Source: Rhodospirillales bacterium (lineage in GTDB: Bacteria > Pseudomonadota > Alphaproteobacteria > Bin95). Taken from it: DNA of 33,074 nt. Position 1 is the stretch's first letter, and each line of letters starts with the position of its first letter. Location of the stretch: NCBI GenBank assembly GCA_008081395.1, contig VMCJ01000151.1:1-33074 (forward strand). The letters run 5' to 3'. The position numbers and the translations under genes are program-made. Shown here piece by piece: positions 1 to 10,347 of the stretch. Under the pieces are notes generated by a model that was given only the letters and a program-made list of their open reading frames with translations, was not told the origin of the DNA and did no database searches.

Positions 1-389
1 CCGTAAACTCCCAAAGACGATATGGCGAAGAGGTAAAGGATACCAACATTGATATCAGCCAGAGCCCAGCCTTCATCAACTGGAATCACCGCCCAAGCAA
101 CAAACGCCAAAATAAATGTAAGCATTGGCGCAGCAATAAACAAAATTGGGTTTGCCCCTGCGGGGATAATTGTCTCTTTTGATAACAGCTTTAATCCATC
201 AGCTATGGGCTGCAACATCCCAAAGGGGCCAACGACATTCGGGCCCTTGCGCAGCTGCATCGCTGCAATAACCTTGCGCTCAGCAAGAGTTAAATATGCG
301 ACCGCACCCATCAAGGGCAGCACTATCGCAAGTATATGCAATAAAATTATCAACGTTGGCCAAGCATATGCGTCCCAGAAACTAGGCAT
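1..389 (-). CDS. nuoH: NADH-quinone oxidoreductase subunit H (N-terminal part, cut by window edge)
   Basis: Membrane subunit of complex I at the quinone-binding interface between peripheral and membrane arms. Reading the minus strand from the ATG at 389 gives about 129 residues beginning [20 protein letters not shown]: a first transmembrane helix, then the conserved [19 protein letters not shown] loop near residues 36-54, then further hydrophobic segments. The AERK..A..Q.R.GPN loop is diagnostic of NuoH/ND1. The start codon overlaps the last 8 bases of nuoG, consistent with translational coupling. The rest of the gene lies beyond position 1. There is no sign of damage. Confidence 0.96.
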   Translation of the reverse strand, partial: MPSFWDAYAWPTLIILLHILAIVLPLMGAVAYLTLAERKVIAAMQLRKGPNVVGPFGMLQPIADGLKLLSKETIIPAGANPILFIAAPMLTFILAFVAWAVIPVDEGWALADINVGILYLFAISSLGVY

Positions 390-2400
390 GCGCTTTTTCC
401 TGATTTGAACTATTCATAAATTCCTGCACACATCGGGCCATAGTCGGGCTAGCGCGAGAAATTGGGCAAGTCATGTAGAAATTTGCGACCGCAGAGTGCA
501 TGGGCTCATCTCCCACCGGACCCTTCTCACCAAAATCACCCCACGCACCTGGCATCTGTTCGTCAATGGCTCCAAGCACTGGGACTTTTTCAATCATCTG
601 AGCACGAAGACTGGTCAAATCATCAAACGGCAGCTTGGAACCTAAAACTTCCGATAAAGCTCTTAATATAGTCCAGTCTTCACGAGCATCACCGGGCGGA
701 AATACAGCGCGAGAAGCTCTCTGAGCGCGGCCTTCCGTGTTAATGTAAGTACCATCTTTCTCTGTAAATGCAGCGCCAGGTAACACTACGTCAGCAGCTC
801 CTGCGCCATCGTCACCAACTGCACCCTGATAAATAACAAATGCGTCTTTCAAGCTCTCAAAGTTGATTTCATCAGCTCCAAGAAGAAAAACAGTTTCAAT
901 ACCCCCTGCTTTAACACCCGCTAATATACCAGCAACATCCTGACCTTCAGGCCCAGGCAAGAACGAAAGATCAAGCCCAGCGACACGTGATGCCGCAGTG
1001 TGCAGGACACCGAAACCTACCCATTCATCCGTAACTGTCGCCAAAGACCGAGCATAAGCAAGCACTGATGCGCCATCTGCTCTTGCTAGAGCGCCAGCGC
1101 CCACGATCACCATTGGTCTGGACGCCCCTTGAAGAAATTCAGCAGCATTTTCAAGAGAGACCAATTCCGTTGGGTAGGTTTGATCCCCTATTTCCCCAAC
1201 CACACCAACTTTGAAGTCACCTTCAAGCCAGCGCTTACGGATACGAGCTCCAAAGACTGCCGCTTCGCGTCTCGGGTCCGACCCAATTAAGAGTAACCGG
1301 TCCGCCTTCTCCACACCGGAGAGACCTTCATTCAGGATATATCCTCCACGCGGAGTACCTGGTGCAATTTTCATACCGTCCTGTCGGCAATCGATATTTT
1401 GAACGCCTAAATTTTCAAAAAGCACCTTGGCCGCGAACATTGCCTCAGCATCAACTTGATCACCAGCAATAACAGCAATCTTCTCTGGGGCAGTTGCCTT
1501 TAATTTCTCAGCAACCACGTTCAAGGCCGCCGTCCAACTTGTCGCCTTCAGACGACCATCGGCTCCCCGTACATAAGGGGCGTCTAGGCGTTGACGTTTA
1601 AGGCCATCAATCGCGAATCTGGTCTTGTCAGAAATCCATTCTTCATTGACATCTTCATTAAGCCTAGGAAGTACCCGCAACACCTCTGGTCCGCGCGCAT
1701 CAACGCGAATATTAGAGCCAACAGCATCCATAACATCTACAGATTCAGTCTTAGAAAGTTCCCAGGGTCTGGCTACGAATTCGTAAGGCCTTGAAGTCAA
1801 TGCTCCCACAGGACATAGGTCAATAATATTTCCAGAGAGCTCAGAATTGATACCCGCTTCAAGCGTGCTGATTTCTGTCGCACCTCCTCGCCCCAGTGCA
1901 CCAATGGTTGGCACACCTGCCACCTCATCCACAAAACGCACACAGCGCGTGCAGTGGATACAACGAGTCATAATTGTCTTAACTAGTGGCCCCATATACT
2001 TGTCAGGGACTGCACGTTTCATTTCCTCATAACGGCTTGCCCCACCGCCATAAGACATCGCCTGATCCTGGAGGTCACACTCACCGCCCTGGTCACATAT
2101 TGGACAATCAAGCGGATGGTTAATCAGTAGCATTTCCATCACGCCCTTTCGAGCATGTTCCACCATTGGGCTACTGGTAAAAACTTCCATATTTTCACCG
2201 GCTGGCATAGCACAAGATGCCGCAGGTTTTGGTGGACCCGGTTTTATTTCCACCAAACACATCCGGCAGTTACCGGCAATGGATAAACGATCATGATAGC
2301 AGAAGCGCGGAACTTCTTTTCCCGTCGCCTCAATGGCCTGCAGCACGGTTGCTCCGGCTGGCACTTCTACTTCAACGCCGTCAACTGTTAGTTTTGGCAT
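382..2400 (-). CDS. nuoG: NADH-quinone oxidoreductase subunit G (iron-sulfur subunit)
   Basis: Large peripheral-arm subunit that carries electrons from NuoE/F towards NuoI/B. It has 672 residues, the short mitochondrial/alphaproteobacterial form rather than the roughly 900-residue enterobacterial one. Cluster ligands are visible in order: 2Fe-2S at C34, C45, C48 and C63; the His-ligated 4Fe-4S cluster at H95, C99, C102 and C108; and the second 4Fe-4S cluster beginning C147, C150, C153, with the fourth Cys in [11 protein letters not shown] degenerate molybdopterin-oxidoreductase-like domain fills the rest. The gene begins 15 bases after nuoF and its end overlaps nuoH by 8 bases. Confidence 0.97.
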   Translation of the reverse strand: MPKLTVDGVEVEVPAGATVLQAIEATGKEVPRFCYHDRLSIAGNCRMCLVEIKPGPPKPAASCAMPAGENMEVFTSSPMVEHARKGVMEMLLINHPLDCPICDQGGECDLQDQAMSYGGGASRYEEMKRAVPDKYMGPLVKTIMTRCIHCTRCVRFVDEVAGVPTIGALGRGGATEISTLEAGINSELSGNIIDLCPVGALTSRPYEFVARPWELSKTESVDVMDAVGSNIRVDARGPEVLRVLPRLNEDVNEEWISDKTRFAIDGLKRQRLDAPYVRGADGRLKATSWTAALNVVAEKLKATAPEKIAVIAGDQVDAEAMFAAKVLFENLGVQNIDCRQDGMKIAPGTPRGGYILNEGLSGVEKADRLLLIGSDPRREAAVFGARIRKRWLEGDFKVGVVGEIGDQTYPTELVSLENAAEFLQGASRPMVIVGAGALARADGASVLAYARSLATVTDEWVGFGVLHTAASRVAGLDLSFLPGPEGQDVAGILAGVKAGGIETVFLLGADEINFESLKDAFVIYQGAVGDDGAGAADVVLPGAAFTEKDGTYINTEGRAQRASRAVFPPGDAREDWTILRALSEVLGSKLPFDDLTSLRAQMIEKVPVLGAIDEQMPGAWGDFGEKGPVGDEPMHSAVANFYMTCPISRASPTMARCVQEFMNSSNQEKAHA

Positions 2401-2415
2401 CTTCGCTGATCCTCC

Positions 2416-3699
2416 TTAAGCCGCCCGAGCAGCAGCTAAGCGTTCTTCGATACGACGCTCGAGTTCTGGGCGAAAGTGCCTGATCATTCCCTGGATTGGC
2501 CAAGAGCCACCGTCACCATGAGCACAGATGGTATGACCCTCAATTTCCTTAGTCACCTGCTGGAGCATATCTATCTCCTCAATGCGAGCATCACCGGTAA
2601 CCATTCTCTGCATTACGCGATAAACCCAGCCAAAACCCTCACGGCATGGTGTGCATTGGCCACAACTCTCATGCATGTAGAAGTAGGAAAGTCGGGCAAA
2701 AGCCTTAACGATGTCTGTTGATTTATCCATCACAATAACTGCAGCGGTCCCAAGCCCACTCTGATGCTCACGAAGACCATCAAAGTCCATTATGGCTGTA
2801 TCGCAAATGTGTTTAGGCAGCACGGGAGTAGATGAGCCACCGGGTATAACAGCGAGCAAGTTATCCCAACCACCGCGAACTCCGCCTGCATGTCGCTCTA
2901 TCAATTCTTTGAGCGAAATACCCATCGTCTCTTCAACGTTGCATGGAGTGTTAACATGGCCAGATATACAGAAAAGCTTGGTCCCAGCGTTGTTTTCGCG
3001 CCCAAAACTTGAGAACCATGCAGCCCCTCGGCGCAAAACTGTTGGAGCAGCCGCAATCGTTTCGACATTGTTTACAGTTGTTGGGCGACCATAAAGCCCA
3101 GCCATTGCTGGAAATGGAGGCTTCAAGCGTGGCTGGCCTTTTTTGCCTTCAAGACTCTCAATTAGAGCAGTTTCCTCACCGCAAATGTAAGCGCCAGCAC
3201 CCCGGTGCAAATATAGATCATAATCATAACCTGAACCGCAGGCGTTTTTACCAAGAAGGCCCGCATCGTAAGCCTCTTGAATAGCCGCATCTAATATATT
3301 TGCCTCGTTATGAAATTCACCGCGGATGTAAATATAACCAGCTGTCGCTCCAAGACCGACACCTGCAAGTAAGCATCCCTCAACTAACTTATGAGGATCA
3401 TTACGAATGATGTCCCTATCTTTACAAGTCCCAGGTTCGCCTTCATCCGCATTCACAACCAGATAACGTGGCTTGCCGTCGTCCTCCTTAGGCATGAATG
3501 ACCATTTTAGGCCAGTTGGGAAGCCAGCTCCCCCACGGCCTCTCATGCCTGAGGATTTCATTTCCTCTACGATCCACTCTCGACCTTTTGCAATTAATTC
3601 CTTGGTCCCGTCCCAATCGCCACGCTTTTTTGCAGCAGCAAGATCCCAAGGCTCCTCGCCGTAAAGATTGGTGAAAATTCGATCTTTAATGTCTAACAT
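2416..3699 (-). CDS. nuoF: NADH-quinone oxidoreductase subunit F (NADH/FMN-binding)
   Basis: Entry point of complex I: it binds NADH and FMN and passes electrons to the N3 4Fe-4S cluster. It has 427 residues. The glycine-rich [10 protein letters not shown] at residues 54-63 is the FMN/NADH loop. The N3 ligands are C346, C349 and C352 in [12 protein letters not shown] and C392 in HTICAHGDG. Length and motifs match the 51-kDa family. It sits 26 bases downstream of nuoE and 15 bases upstream of nuoG, within a single compact operon. Confidence 0.98.
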   Translation of the reverse strand: MLDIKDRIFTNLYGEEPWDLAAAKKRGDWDGTKELIAKGREWIVEEMKSSGMRGRGGAGFPTGLKWSFMPKEDDGKPRYLVVNADEGEPGTCKDRDIIRNDPHKLVEGCLLAGVGLGATAGYIYIRGEFHNEANILDAAIQEAYDAGLLGKNACGSGYDYDLYLHRGAGAYICGEETALIESLEGKKGQPRLKPPFPAMAGLYGRPTTVNNVETIAAAPTVLRRGAAWFSSFGRENNAGTKLFCISGHVNTPCNVEETMGISLKELIERHAGGVRGGWDNLLAVIPGGSSTPVLPKHICDTAIMDFDGLREHQSGLGTAAVIVMDKSTDIVKAFARLSYFYMHESCGQCTPCREGFGWVYRVMQRMVTGDARIEEIDMLQQVTKEIEGHTICAHGDGGSWPIQGMIRHFRPELERRIEERLAAARAA

Positions 3700-3725
3700 T
3701 GGGCTGGCTTCTAGCTTCTTTTCAA

Positions 3726-4310
3726 TTAGGCTTTTGCAGGTTCTGAACCGCGACGATCACTCAATGGACCAGGCTTCGGAGGATCTCCTGCCTTGAAAGA
3801 GTCAAGCAAACGCTTTGTCTTTTCAAAATCCAAATCTTCGTAATAGTCATCATTAATTTGTACAACAGGTGCATTCACGCAGGCACCTGCGCATTCAACT
3901 TCATGCAAGGAAAATGCACCGTCGCTGGTTGTTTCTCCCATCCCGATGCCAAGGGTTTCCTTACAGGCTTTCACAACATCATCAGAACCGCGAAGCCAGC
4001 AGGGAGTAGTAGTGCAAACATGAACCTTAGTTCGACCCTTTGGGGCAAGAAAATACATCGTATAAAAAGTTGCAACTTCCCAAACTCGGATAGACGGCAT
4101 TTGAAGCATGTCAGCAATGTACTCGATAGCCGCTCTTGGAACCCAACCACCATTTTGGCGCTGCGCAAGGTCCAGCAGAGGCATAACAGCGCTCTGCTGC
4201 TTGCGTTCAGGATACTTTGCTATCGTCGTTTGAGCCTTAACGAGATTTTCATCAGAGAAGACGAAAGAGTCAGGCTGAAGATGGTCAGGGGCAATTTCGA
4301 TACCACTCAT
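3726..4310 (-). CDS. nuoE: NADH-quinone oxidoreductase subunit E (24-kDa, 2Fe-2S)
   Basis: Peripheral-arm subunit carrying the N1a 2Fe-2S cluster beside NuoF. It has 194 residues: a helical N-terminal domain followed by a thioredoxin-like domain with cluster ligands C99 and C104 ([11 protein letters not shown]) and C140 and C144 ([10 protein letters not shown]). The C-terminus has a polar, proline-rich tail, common in alphaproteobacterial homologues. Its ATG overlaps the nuoD stop by four bases (ATGA), pointing to coupled translation. Confidence 0.97.
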   Translation of the reverse strand: MSGIEIAPDHLQPDSFVFSDENLVKAQTTIAKYPERKQQSAVMPLLDLAQRQNGGWVPRAAIEYIADMLQMPSIRVWEVATFYTMYFLAPKGRTKVHVCTTTPCWLRGSDDVVKACKETLGIGMGETTSDGAFSLHEVECAGACVNAPVVQINDDYYEDLDFEKTKRLLDSFKAGDPPKPGPLSDRRGSEPAKA

Positions 4311-5485
4311 CGGTCGACCTCTCCAAAAACTATGTCCATAGATCCGAGTATGGCCACGCTATCAGCAAGCATATGCCCTTTCGAGCAAAATTCCATTGCT
4401 TGTAGATGAGCAAAACCAGGGGCGCGAATCTTACAGCGATAAGGCTTGTTTGTTCCGTCAGAAACGAGATAAACACCAAACTCACCTTTTGGGGCCTCGA
4501 CCGCGGTGTAGGTCTCTCCAGCAGGCACATGGAAGCCTTCTGTGTAAAGCTTAAAGTGGTGAATAAGAGCTTCCATGGACTGCTTCATATCACCTCTTCG
4601 TGGAGGAGCAATCTTTGCGTCTTCTGCGAGCACCGGTCCTTGAGGCATATCAGAAATGCACTGACGGATAATCTTCAGACTTTGAGCCATTTCTTCAACA
4701 CGACAGACGTATCGATCATAACAATCACCGTTTTTTCCAATTGGAACATCAAAATCAAATTGGTCATAAACATCATAGGGCTGCGAACGCCTCAAGTCCC
4801 AAGCTACGCCAGACCCCCTAAGCATTGGACCGGTAAAGCCCCAATCGATGGCGTCCTTAGCTGAAACGACCCCAACATCCACCGTCCGCTGCTTAAAAAT
4901 ACGGTTTCCGTCTAGGAGGTGACGCATATCGTCCACAAATCTTGGGAATTCATCACACCAGGCTGAGATTTCATCCAACATCCCGTCAGGTAAATCCTGA
5001 TGAACACCCCCAGGACGGAAGTAAGCTGCATGCAGCCGTGCCCCGGAAACACCCTCGTAAAATTCCATCAACTTCTCGCGCTGTTCAAATCCCCAAAGCA
5101 TTGGAGTCATAGCGCCAACATCCATCGCGAAAGCAGTTATGTTCAAGAGGTGGTTCAGAACCCTACTAATCTCAGCAAAAAGCACTCTTACATACTGGCC
5201 CCGCAATGGGGGAGCTATCCCGAGAAGTTTCTCAACGGCCAAACAATAGGCGTGCTCCTGAGACATAGGAGATACGTAATCAAGCCTATCGAAATAAGGC
5301 ATTGCCTGAAGATAAGTCTTATACTCTATTAGCTTTTCTGTACCGCGATGAAGTAGGCCAATGTGACTATCAATGCGGTCAACTATTTCTCCATCGAGCT
5401 CCATAACCATACGCAACACACCGTGTGCTGCTGGGTGCTGTGGTCCAAAATTAATAGTATAATTTTTTATGTGAGCTTCAGCCAT
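4307..5485 (-). CDS. nuoD: NADH-quinone oxidoreductase subunit D (49-kDa)
   Basis: The 49-kDa subunit helps form the quinone pocket with NuoB and descends from the NiFe-hydrogenase large subunit. It has 392 residues and begins [20 protein letters not shown]. The [15 protein letters not shown] motif with its quinone-site His lies near residues 11-25, followed by [12 protein letters not shown]. The C-terminus ends in the typical [12 protein letters not shown]. nuoC and nuoD are separate genes here, unlike the nuoCD fusion of enterobacteria. It begins 4 bases after nuoC and overlaps nuoE by four bases. Confidence 0.98.
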   Translation of the reverse strand: MAEAHIKNYTINFGPQHPAAHGVLRMVMELDGEIVDRIDSHIGLLHRGTEKLIEYKTYLQAMPYFDRLDYVSPMSQEHAYCLAVEKLLGIAPPLRGQYVRVLFAEISRVLNHLLNITAFAMDVGAMTPMLWGFEQREKLMEFYEGVSGARLHAAYFRPGGVHQDLPDGMLDEISAWCDEFPRFVDDMRHLLDGNRIFKQRTVDVGVVSAKDAIDWGFTGPMLRGSGVAWDLRRSQPYDVYDQFDFDVPIGKNGDCYDRYVCRVEEMAQSLKIIRQCISDMPQGPVLAEDAKIAPPRRGDMKQSMEALIHHFKLYTEGFHVPAGETYTAVEAPKGEFGVYLVSDGTNKPYRCKIRAPGFAHLQAMEFCSKGHMLADSVAILGSMDIVFGEVDR

Positions 5486-5489
5486 ATTC

Positions 5490-6101
5490 TTAGTCCGCCT
5501 TCTCGGCCGCCGTCTCGTCGACTTTTTCGTCCCCCGGGAGTTGACGCTCAGCGCCTTCCCATGGGCTCAAAAAGTCAAAAGATCTAAATTCTTGGGGCAA
5601 GCGCACGGGTTCATAAACAACTCGCTTGTCCTCATCGTCATATCGAACTTCAACATGCCCCGTCATGGGAAAATCTTTTCGAAGAGGATGTCCCTCGAAC
5701 CCGTAATCAGTCAAAATCCTGCGCAGGTCGGGATGGTCAGCAAAAAACACGCCATAAAGGTCCCAGACTTCTCGCTCAAACCAGTTGGCAGATGAAAACA
5801 CCTCCGCCACTGATGGTACGGGTGTGTCTTCGTCTGTCGTTATTTTTACGCGAACACGATGATTTTGGCGCAGACTTAGAAGATTATAGACAACCTCAAA
5901 CCGCTCTTCTCGGCTTGGATAATCCACCCCACAAACGTCCACCAACATTTTGCAATCCACGGTGCTATCATCCCGCAGAAAGGTTAACGCTCTAACGATC
6001 GCGTCCTTTCGAACCGTCAAAATTAATTCATTCAGACGGACTTCACGGCTTACAAGGATATCACCAAGATGCTCGGCAATGTGCTCTGAGAGGTTCTGCA
6101 T
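5490..6101 (-). CDS. nuoC: NADH-quinone oxidoreductase subunit C (30-kDa)
   Basis: Structural peripheral-arm subunit of complex I. It has 203 residues and contains the 30-kDa signature: [20 protein letters not shown] followed by [17 protein letters not shown], then [22 protein letters not shown]. The short C-terminal tail is acidic and Ala-rich. It begins 22 bases after the nuoB stop and lies 4 bases before nuoD. Confidence 0.97.
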   Translation of the reverse strand: MQNLSEHIAEHLGDILVSREVRLNELILTVRKDAIVRALTFLRDDSTVDCKMLVDVCGVDYPSREERFEVVYNLLSLRQNHRVRVKITTDEDTPVPSVAEVFSSANWFEREVWDLYGVFFADHPDLRRILTDYGFEGHPLRKDFPMTGHVEVRYDDEDKRVVYEPVRLPQEFRSFDFLSPWEGAERQLPGDEKVDETAAEKAD

Positions 6102-6123
6102 AAGATTATCCGCCTAAAACCCG

Positions 6124-6663
6124 TTAGCGCAACAAAGTGCCAGTGCGTTTGATCTTTTTTTGAAGCTGCAACACCCCATAAAGCAACGCCTCAGCGGTCG
6201 GTGGGCAACCAGGAACATATACATCGACTGGCACAATGCGATCGCAGCCTCGAACGACTGAATAACTGTAGTGGTAGTAGCCGCCTCCATTTGCACACGA
6301 ACCCATGGAAATGACCCAGCGAGGCTCTGCCATTTGATCATATACTTTCCGCAAAGCCGGGGCCATTTTGTTGGTTAAAGTGCCCGCTACAATCATCACA
6401 TCAGATTGACGAGGGCTTGGCCTGAAGACCACCCCGAAACGATCAAGATCATAGCGCGAGCAAGCAGAATGCATCATTTCGACTGCACAGCAGGCAAGTC
6501 CGAATGTCATTGGCCACAGCGATCCAGAACGGGCCCAATTAACCAAGCTATCAAGTTGCGCAACCACAAAGCCTTTGTCTTCAAGCTCTCCGGTTACACC
6601 TTTTAAAATGGCATCTTGCTCTGCCCCTGGGCCGACTGGGCCAACATTATCAATTACTCCCAT
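6124..6663 (-). CDS. nuoB: NADH-quinone oxidoreductase subunit B (N2 cluster)
   Basis: PSST subunit holding the terminal N2 4Fe-4S cluster that reduces quinone. With the start at 6663 the protein has 179 residues ([13 protein letters not shown]...). N2 ligands are the tandem C58-C59 ([10 protein letters not shown]), C123 (MGSCANGGG) and C153 ([11 protein letters not shown]). A longer in-frame reading begins at 6735, but its extra residues lie wholly inside nuoA and are not NuoB-like. The start at 6663 has purine-rich sequence just upstream and gives a normal length. It overlaps the end of nuoA by 10 bases. Confidence 0.96.
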   Translation of the reverse strand: MGVIDNVGPVGPGAEQDAILKGVTGELEDKGFVVAQLDSLVNWARSGSLWPMTFGLACCAVEMMHSACSRYDLDRFGVVFRPSPRQSDVMIVAGTLTNKMAPALRKVYDQMAEPRWVISMGSCANGGGYYHYSYSVVRGCDRIVPVDVYVPGCPPTAEALLYGVLQLQKKIKRTGTLLR

Positions 6664-7028
6664 TCCAACGCGCCCTTTTTCCATTCGTAGATAAACCCAA
6701 CCGTTAAAATACCCAAGAAGGCCATCATCGACCAAAATCCAAAAGCACCGATGTCTCCGAGTGCAACGGCCCAGGGGAACAAGAATGCAACCTCAAGATC
6801 GAAGATGATGAAAAGAATTGCCACTAAGTAAAAACGCACATCGAATTTGCCTCGACTGTCCGTAAAAGCCTCAAACCCACACTCGTACGCAGACACCTTT
6901 TCTGGATCAGGTTTCTGTCTGGCAATGATAAATGAAGCCGACACAGCAGCTACGGCTACGCCAGCGGCTACGCCGAAAAAAATCAGTATAGGCAAATATT
7001 CTCGAAGCAGATCGTCTAGACCGGCCAT
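6654..7028 (-). CDS. nuoA: NADH-quinone oxidoreductase subunit A
   Basis: Small membrane subunit of complex I with three transmembrane helices. It has 124 residues and begins [19 protein letters not shown]. The conserved [22 protein letters not shown] loop, with the ECGF cysteine, lies between helices 1 and 2, and helix 3 ends in [12 protein letters not shown] chose the ATG at 7028 because GGGAGAG stands a few bases upstream and the length is normal. An in-frame reading from 7205 adds about 59 basic residues with no NuoA resemblance. It is the first gene of the nuo operon, divergent from the glycine riboswitch leader. Confidence 0.95.
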   Translation of the reverse strand: MAGLDDLLREYLPILIFFGVAAGVAVAAVSASFIIARQKPDPEKVSAYECGFEAFTDSRGKFDVRFYLVAILFIIFDLEVAFLFPWAVALGDIGAFGFWSMMAFLGILTVGFIYEWKKGALEWE

Positions 7029-7167
7029 GACGTCTCTCCCGTTCTTAAACCACGGACAATTACAAGGACCTCGCGGCCGCACTTTAGTCATCGTACGCAA
7101 TGTTCGCAATCGCACATTGTGTACTGCGACCTTTGAAGCCTTTCCACTTGTTTTTTTAGTGCGTCCG

Positions 7168-7195
7168 TTGACTCCTTCAAGCTTGTTCATATGGT
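7168..7195 (+). promoter_or_regulatory. Putative sigma70-type promoter for the gcv leader
   Basis: TTGACT at 7168-7173 and TATGGT at 7190-7195 are separated by 16 bases, giving 5/6 and 4/6 matches to the -35 and -10 consensus. Transcription would begin near 7202, about a dozen bases before the first riboswitch stem. The placement is convincing, but the call rests on two hexamers only. Sequence TTGACA also occurs on the opposite strand at 7205-7200, in the right direction for nuo, but I found no good -10 partner for it. Confidence 0.4.
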
Positions 7196-7212
7196 CAATT
7201 GTCAAAAGCCAA

Positions 7213-7437
7213 AGATCCTATTCGGGAGAGAGCTTTCAAACATTGCTAGCTGCTAGTTTGTTAGCCGCCGAAGGAGCAACCGCCCCGGAAACTCTCAGGC
7301 AACGAGGACCGATAGGATAGGCAACTCTGGAAAGTGAGCGAAACGGTTCAAGCCGAATCGTTCCACCGAAGATGCAAACCCAGTAATAGCGATCACGCTA
7401 TGTTGGGGGAATCTTTCAGGTTCCGATGACAGAGGGG
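7213..7437 (+). promoter_or_regulatory. Tandem glycine riboswitch
   Basis: Two consecutive glycine aptamers in the leader of gcvT. Aptamer 1 has a P1 helix of 7215-7221 (ATCCTAT) with 7312-7318 (ATAGGAT), the CGGGAGAG start, the conserved GCCGAAGGAGCAA core at about 7266-7279 and ACTCTCAGGCAA near 7291. Aptamer 2 has P1 CTCTG 7325-7329 with CAGAG 7430-7434, core ACCGAAGATGCAA at about 7364-7376, and AATCTTTCAGG at 7410-7420 followed by CCGATGACAGAGG. These are hallmark sequences of the glycine riboswitch, which usually controls glycine cleavage genes, as here. The region lies within 7029-7492, the only gene-free stretch over 300 bases. Confidence 0.93.
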
Positions 7438-7439
7438 GT

Positions 7440-7485
7440 CAGTGCATCAGACGAAGGTCCGATGAACTGCAACTCTGCGTCGGAG
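7440..7485 (+). promoter_or_regulatory. Probable expression platform: spacer hairpin and SD-masking hairpin
   Basis: After aptamer 2 a strong hairpin spans 7440-7469 (CAGU/ACUG, CAUC/GAUG and GAC/GUC stems with a GAAG loop and two single mismatches). Next, CTCTG at 7473-7477 can pair with CGGAG at 7481-7485, which contains the GGAG ribosome site for gcvT. The same AACTCTG heptamer occurs at 7323-7329 as the 5' side of aptamer-2 P1, so CAGAG at 7430-7434 could pair with either copy. That is a plausible mutually exclusive switch acting on translation. It is read by eye and not folded computationally. Confidence 0.5.
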
Positions 7486-7492
7486 ATATACG

Positions 7493-8593
7493 TTGACAGA
7501 TAACGCGCCTCTCAAAACTCCTCTACATGGATTGCACATTGAACTTGGCGCAAAGATGGTGAATTTCGCGGGCTATGACATGCCCGTTCAGTACCCATTA
7601 GGTGTGCTTGAAGAACATAAGCATTGCAGAAATTCTGCCGGTCTCTTTGACGTTTCCCACATGGGGCAAGTGAGATTAGTGGGGAAAAACATCGCAACGG
7701 CCTTAGAGAAGATTGTGCCTGCCGACGTCAAAGAGCTCTCTAAAGGCCAAATGCGCTACACCATGTTCACAAATCAATCCGGCGGTGTTCTTGACGACCT
7801 CATGATCCTTAATCGGGGCGAGGACTTTTTTCTCGTTGTAAACGCCGCTTGCAAACATGAAGACCTGGACCACATGAGAGCTAATTTAGCGGGAGTGGAG
7901 GTTCACTACTTAGATAATCGGGCTCTTTTGGCCCTACAGGGACCAAAAGCTGCTTCTGTGCTGGAGCGCTTTGCTCCCATGACGTCAGCAATGCCTTTCA
8001 TGTCTGGGTCTGAAATTGATATTGAAGGGTTCCCCTGTTTTGTAACGCGGTCTGGATACACCGGTGAAGATGGTTTTGAAATCAGTATGGAAAACCATGC
8101 CGCCGAAGCGATCGCTCGCGCCCTTCTCGATCAAGAAGAAGTAGCACCCATCGGACTTGGCGCAAGAGACTCGCTCAGGCTGGAAGCGGGACTATGCCTT
8201 TATGGACAAGATCTTAATCACAAAACATCACCGGTTGAGGCAGGACTATCATGGACCATAGGCAAGAGACGGCGAGAAGAAGGTGGCTTCCTTGGCTTTG
8301 ACCGGGTCAAGAAAGAACTAACAGAAAAGCCCTCACGTCGTCGGGTTGGTATTAGACCTGAGGGTCGAGTCATAGCCCGAGAAGGCGTTGAGATCAGGGT
8401 AGCTGGCCAGAACGTAGGATCAGTTACGAGCGGAGGATTTGGACCAAGTCTAGATCACCCAATTGCCATGGGATACATCGATTACAACGTCAGCACCCCA
8501 GGGACCAAAATCGAACTAATGGTCCGCGGTCAATCTCGCCCTGGTGAAATTGTAAAATTGCCATTCCATCCACACCGCTATTTTAAAGGCTGA
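7493..8593 (+). CDS. gcvT: Glycine cleavage system T protein (aminomethyltransferase)
   Basis: Transfers the methylene group from the aminomethyl-lipoyl arm of GcvH to tetrahydrofolate, releasing ammonia. It has 366 residues. The N-terminal KTPLHGLHIELGAKMVNFAGYDMPVQY block, FDVSHMGQ, the GYTGEDGFEI motif and ARDSLRLEAGLCLYGQDL are characteristic of GcvT. The start is a TTG at 7493 with GGAG at 7482-7485. No ATG or GTG gives a full N-terminus. It is the first gene of gcvT-H-PA-PB under the tandem glycine riboswitch, and gcvH follows after 12 bases. Confidence 0.97.
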   Translation: MTDNAPLKTPLHGLHIELGAKMVNFAGYDMPVQYPLGVLEEHKHCRNSAGLFDVSHMGQVRLVGKNIATALEKIVPADVKELSKGQMRYTMFTNQSGGVLDDLMILNRGEDFFLVVNAACKHEDLDHMRANLAGVEVHYLDNRALLALQGPKAASVLERFAPMTSAMPFMSGSEIDIEGFPCFVTRSGYTGEDGFEISMENHAAEAIARALLDQEEVAPIGLGARDSLRLEAGLCLYGQDLNHKTSPVEAGLSWTIGKRRREEGGFLGFDRVKKELTEKPSRRRVGIRPEGRVIAREGVEIRVAGQNVGSVTSGGFGPSLDHPIAMGYIDYNVSTPGTKIELMVRGQSRPGEIVKLPFHPHRYFKG

Positions 8594-8605
8594 GGAAACC
8601 AAAAA

Positions 8606-8977
8606 ATGTCAGACATTTATTTCTCCGAAGAGCACGAATGGGTTCGCGTAGATGGCGATACTGCGACATGCGGTATTAGCGAATACGCACAAGTTCAACT
8701 TGGTGACGTAGTTTTCGTAGATTTACCAACTACTGGAACTGACGTGAATAAAGATGACGACTGCGCAGTGGTCGAATCAGTGAAAGCGGCAAGCGATGTC
8801 TATGCCCCTGTTTCAGGGGAAGTAGTTGAGGTCAACGAAGCTCTCGAAACTGACCCCGGCCTGGTAAATTCTGATGCCCAAGGTGATGGCTGGTTCTTCA
8901 AGATAAAAATTTCTGATGTTTCGGAACTAGAAGGCCTTATGGACGAGAGTGCCTACGCCGAATTTTGCAAAGGCTGA
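8606..8977 (+). CDS. gcvH: Glycine cleavage system H protein
   Basis: Lipoyl carrier protein that shuttles the aminomethyl group between the P, T and L proteins. It has 123 residues, a normal length. The lipoylation site is K60 in [19 protein letters not shown], preceded by the typical [22 protein letters not shown] opening. It lies between gcvT and gcvPA, with a 20-base gap to gcvPA that contains an AAGGAG ribosome site. Confidence 0.98.
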   Translation: MSDIYFSEEHEWVRVDGDTATCGISEYAQVQLGDVVFVDLPTTGTDVNKDDDCAVVESVKAASDVYAPVSGEVVEVNEALETDPGLVNSDAQGDGWFFKIKISDVSELEGLMDESAYAEFCKG

Positions 8978-8997
8978 GGCCTTAAGGAGCATATCCC

Positions 8998-10347
8998 ATG
9001 CGTTATTTGCCGCTGACAGACACCAACCGACGCGAGATGCTCTCTAAAATAGGAGCATCAAGCATCAATGATCTTTTTTCGGATGTCCCAGCAGAGGCTT
9101 TGCTGAATGAACCAGTAGATCTTCCTCTCGGACAGTCAGAAATGGAAGTTGAGAGAGAAATGGTATCGCTTGCAGGCCGAAACATATCGGCCGGCGCCGT
9201 ACCCAGCTTCCTAGGGACAGGTGCATATCGCCATCACGTGCCTGCTACTGTTGATTATGTAATTCAAAGAGGGGAATTTCTCACGGCCTATACGCCCTAT
9301 CAGCCTGAAATCGCCCAAGGCACTCTGCAAGCATTATTTGAGTTTCAAACACAAGTCGCTCTGATTACCGACATGGATGTAGCAAACGCATCCTTATACG
9401 ATGGCGCGACTGCTGCTGCAGAAGCCGCCTTGATGGCAAACCGGGTCACGCGCCGAGAAAAAATCATCGCGTCAGGGAATTTGCACCCGCACTACTCCGG
9501 AACAATAGCTACCCTTTCTAAGCAAACAGGATTTCAATTTAATGAAATGTCACCCACAGCCGAAGGCAGTGATATTCAAAAGTTGAAGGATGAGATTGAC
9601 GGTGAGACTAGCGCCGTAATCGTCCAGTACCCAGACGTCTTCGGCCACATTGTTGATTTCAGCAGTCTGGCCGAAGCAACCCATGCAGCTGGCGCACTTC
9701 TCATTGTGGTCACTACAGAAATTGTTTCCCTTGGTGCTATCAAGCCGCCAGGGGCAATGGGAGCGGATATTGCTGTTGCTGAGGGCCAATCTATTGGAAA
9801 TGCCTTAAACTTCGGTGGGCCCCATATCGGTCTCTTCGCTTGCAAAGAAAAACTCATCCGACAAATGCCGGGACGACTATGTGGTGAGACAGTTGATGCT
9901 GAGGGCAGACGTGGATTTGTTCTTACTCTTTCTACTCGTGAACAACATATTCGCCGAGCGAAAGCAACTAGCAACATATGCACAAATTCTGGCCTTTGCG
10001 CTCTTGCCTTCACTGTTCATATGACACTCCTCGGAGAGACTGGTTTCAAAGAACTAGCGGCTTTGAACCATGCACGAGCTTGTCAATTGGCAGATCGACT
10101 TTCAGGAATTCCAGGGGTGAACCTTATAACACCTGCATTTTTCAATGAATTCGCTTTGAAGTTGCCAAAAAACGCCTCAGAGGTTGTTCAAACAATGGCC
10201 GATGCAGGGGTATTAGGCGGAGTGCCGGCTTCCCGACTTTGGTCCTCATCAGATCTGGACGATGTTCTCATTGTTGCCGCTACAGAAACTAATACGAATT
10301 CTGATATCGATGCTCTTGTTTCCGCGCTGGAAGGAGCGCTTGTTTAA
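8998..10347 (+). CDS. gcvPA: Glycine dehydrogenase (decarboxylating) subunit 1
   Basis: N-terminal half of the split P protein. With GcvPB it decarboxylates glycine and loads the aminomethyl group on GcvH. It has 449 residues and begins [19 protein letters not shown]. The family motifs [40 protein letters not shown] and [16 protein letters not shown] are visible. It lacks the PLP lysine, which lies in the partner subunit. Its stop overlaps the gcvPB start by one base (TAATG), suggesting coupled, stoichiometric synthesis. Confidence 0.97.
   Translation: MRYLPLTDTNRREMLSKIGASSINDLFSDVPAEALLNEPVDLPLGQSEMEVEREMVSLAGRNISAGAVPSFLGTGAYRHHVPATVDYVIQRGEFLTAYTPYQPEIAQGTLQALFEFQTQVALITDMDVANASLYDGATAAAEAALMANRVTRREKIIASGNLHPHYSGTIATLSKQTGFQFNEMSPTAEGSDIQKLKDEIDGETSAVIVQYPDVFGHIVDFSSLAEATHAAGALLIVVTTEIVSLGAIKPPGAMGADIAVAEGQSIGNALNFGGPHIGLFACKEKLIRQMPGRLCGETVDAEGRRGFVLTLSTREQHIRRAKATSNICTNSGLCALAFTVHMTLLGETGFKELAALNHARACQLADRLSGIPGVNLITPAFFNEFALKLPKNASEVVQTMADAGVLGGVPASRLWSSSDLDDVLIVAATETNTNSDIDALVSALEGALV

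Noticed and set aside
3858-4409. 183-residue open frame antisense to nuoE/nuoD
   Set aside because: It is the complement of conserved coding sequence, with no domain and no ribosome site.
6664-6735. Longer NuoB N-terminus
   Set aside because: It lies wholly within nuoA, and the start at 6663 gives the normal family length.
6654-7205. A 183-residue NuoA with a basic N-terminal extension
   Set aside because: The extra 59 residues are not NuoA-like, while the ATG at 7028 has a good ribosome site and gives the usual length.
6847-7320. 157-residue plus-strand open frame across nuoA and the riboswitch
   Set aside because: Composition is shadow-like, it overlaps nuoA antisense and covers a structured RNA; no ribosome site or recognisable domain.
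9576-10013. 145-residue open frame antisense to gcvPA
   Set aside because: A shadow of gcvPA with arginine/serine-rich low-information composition.
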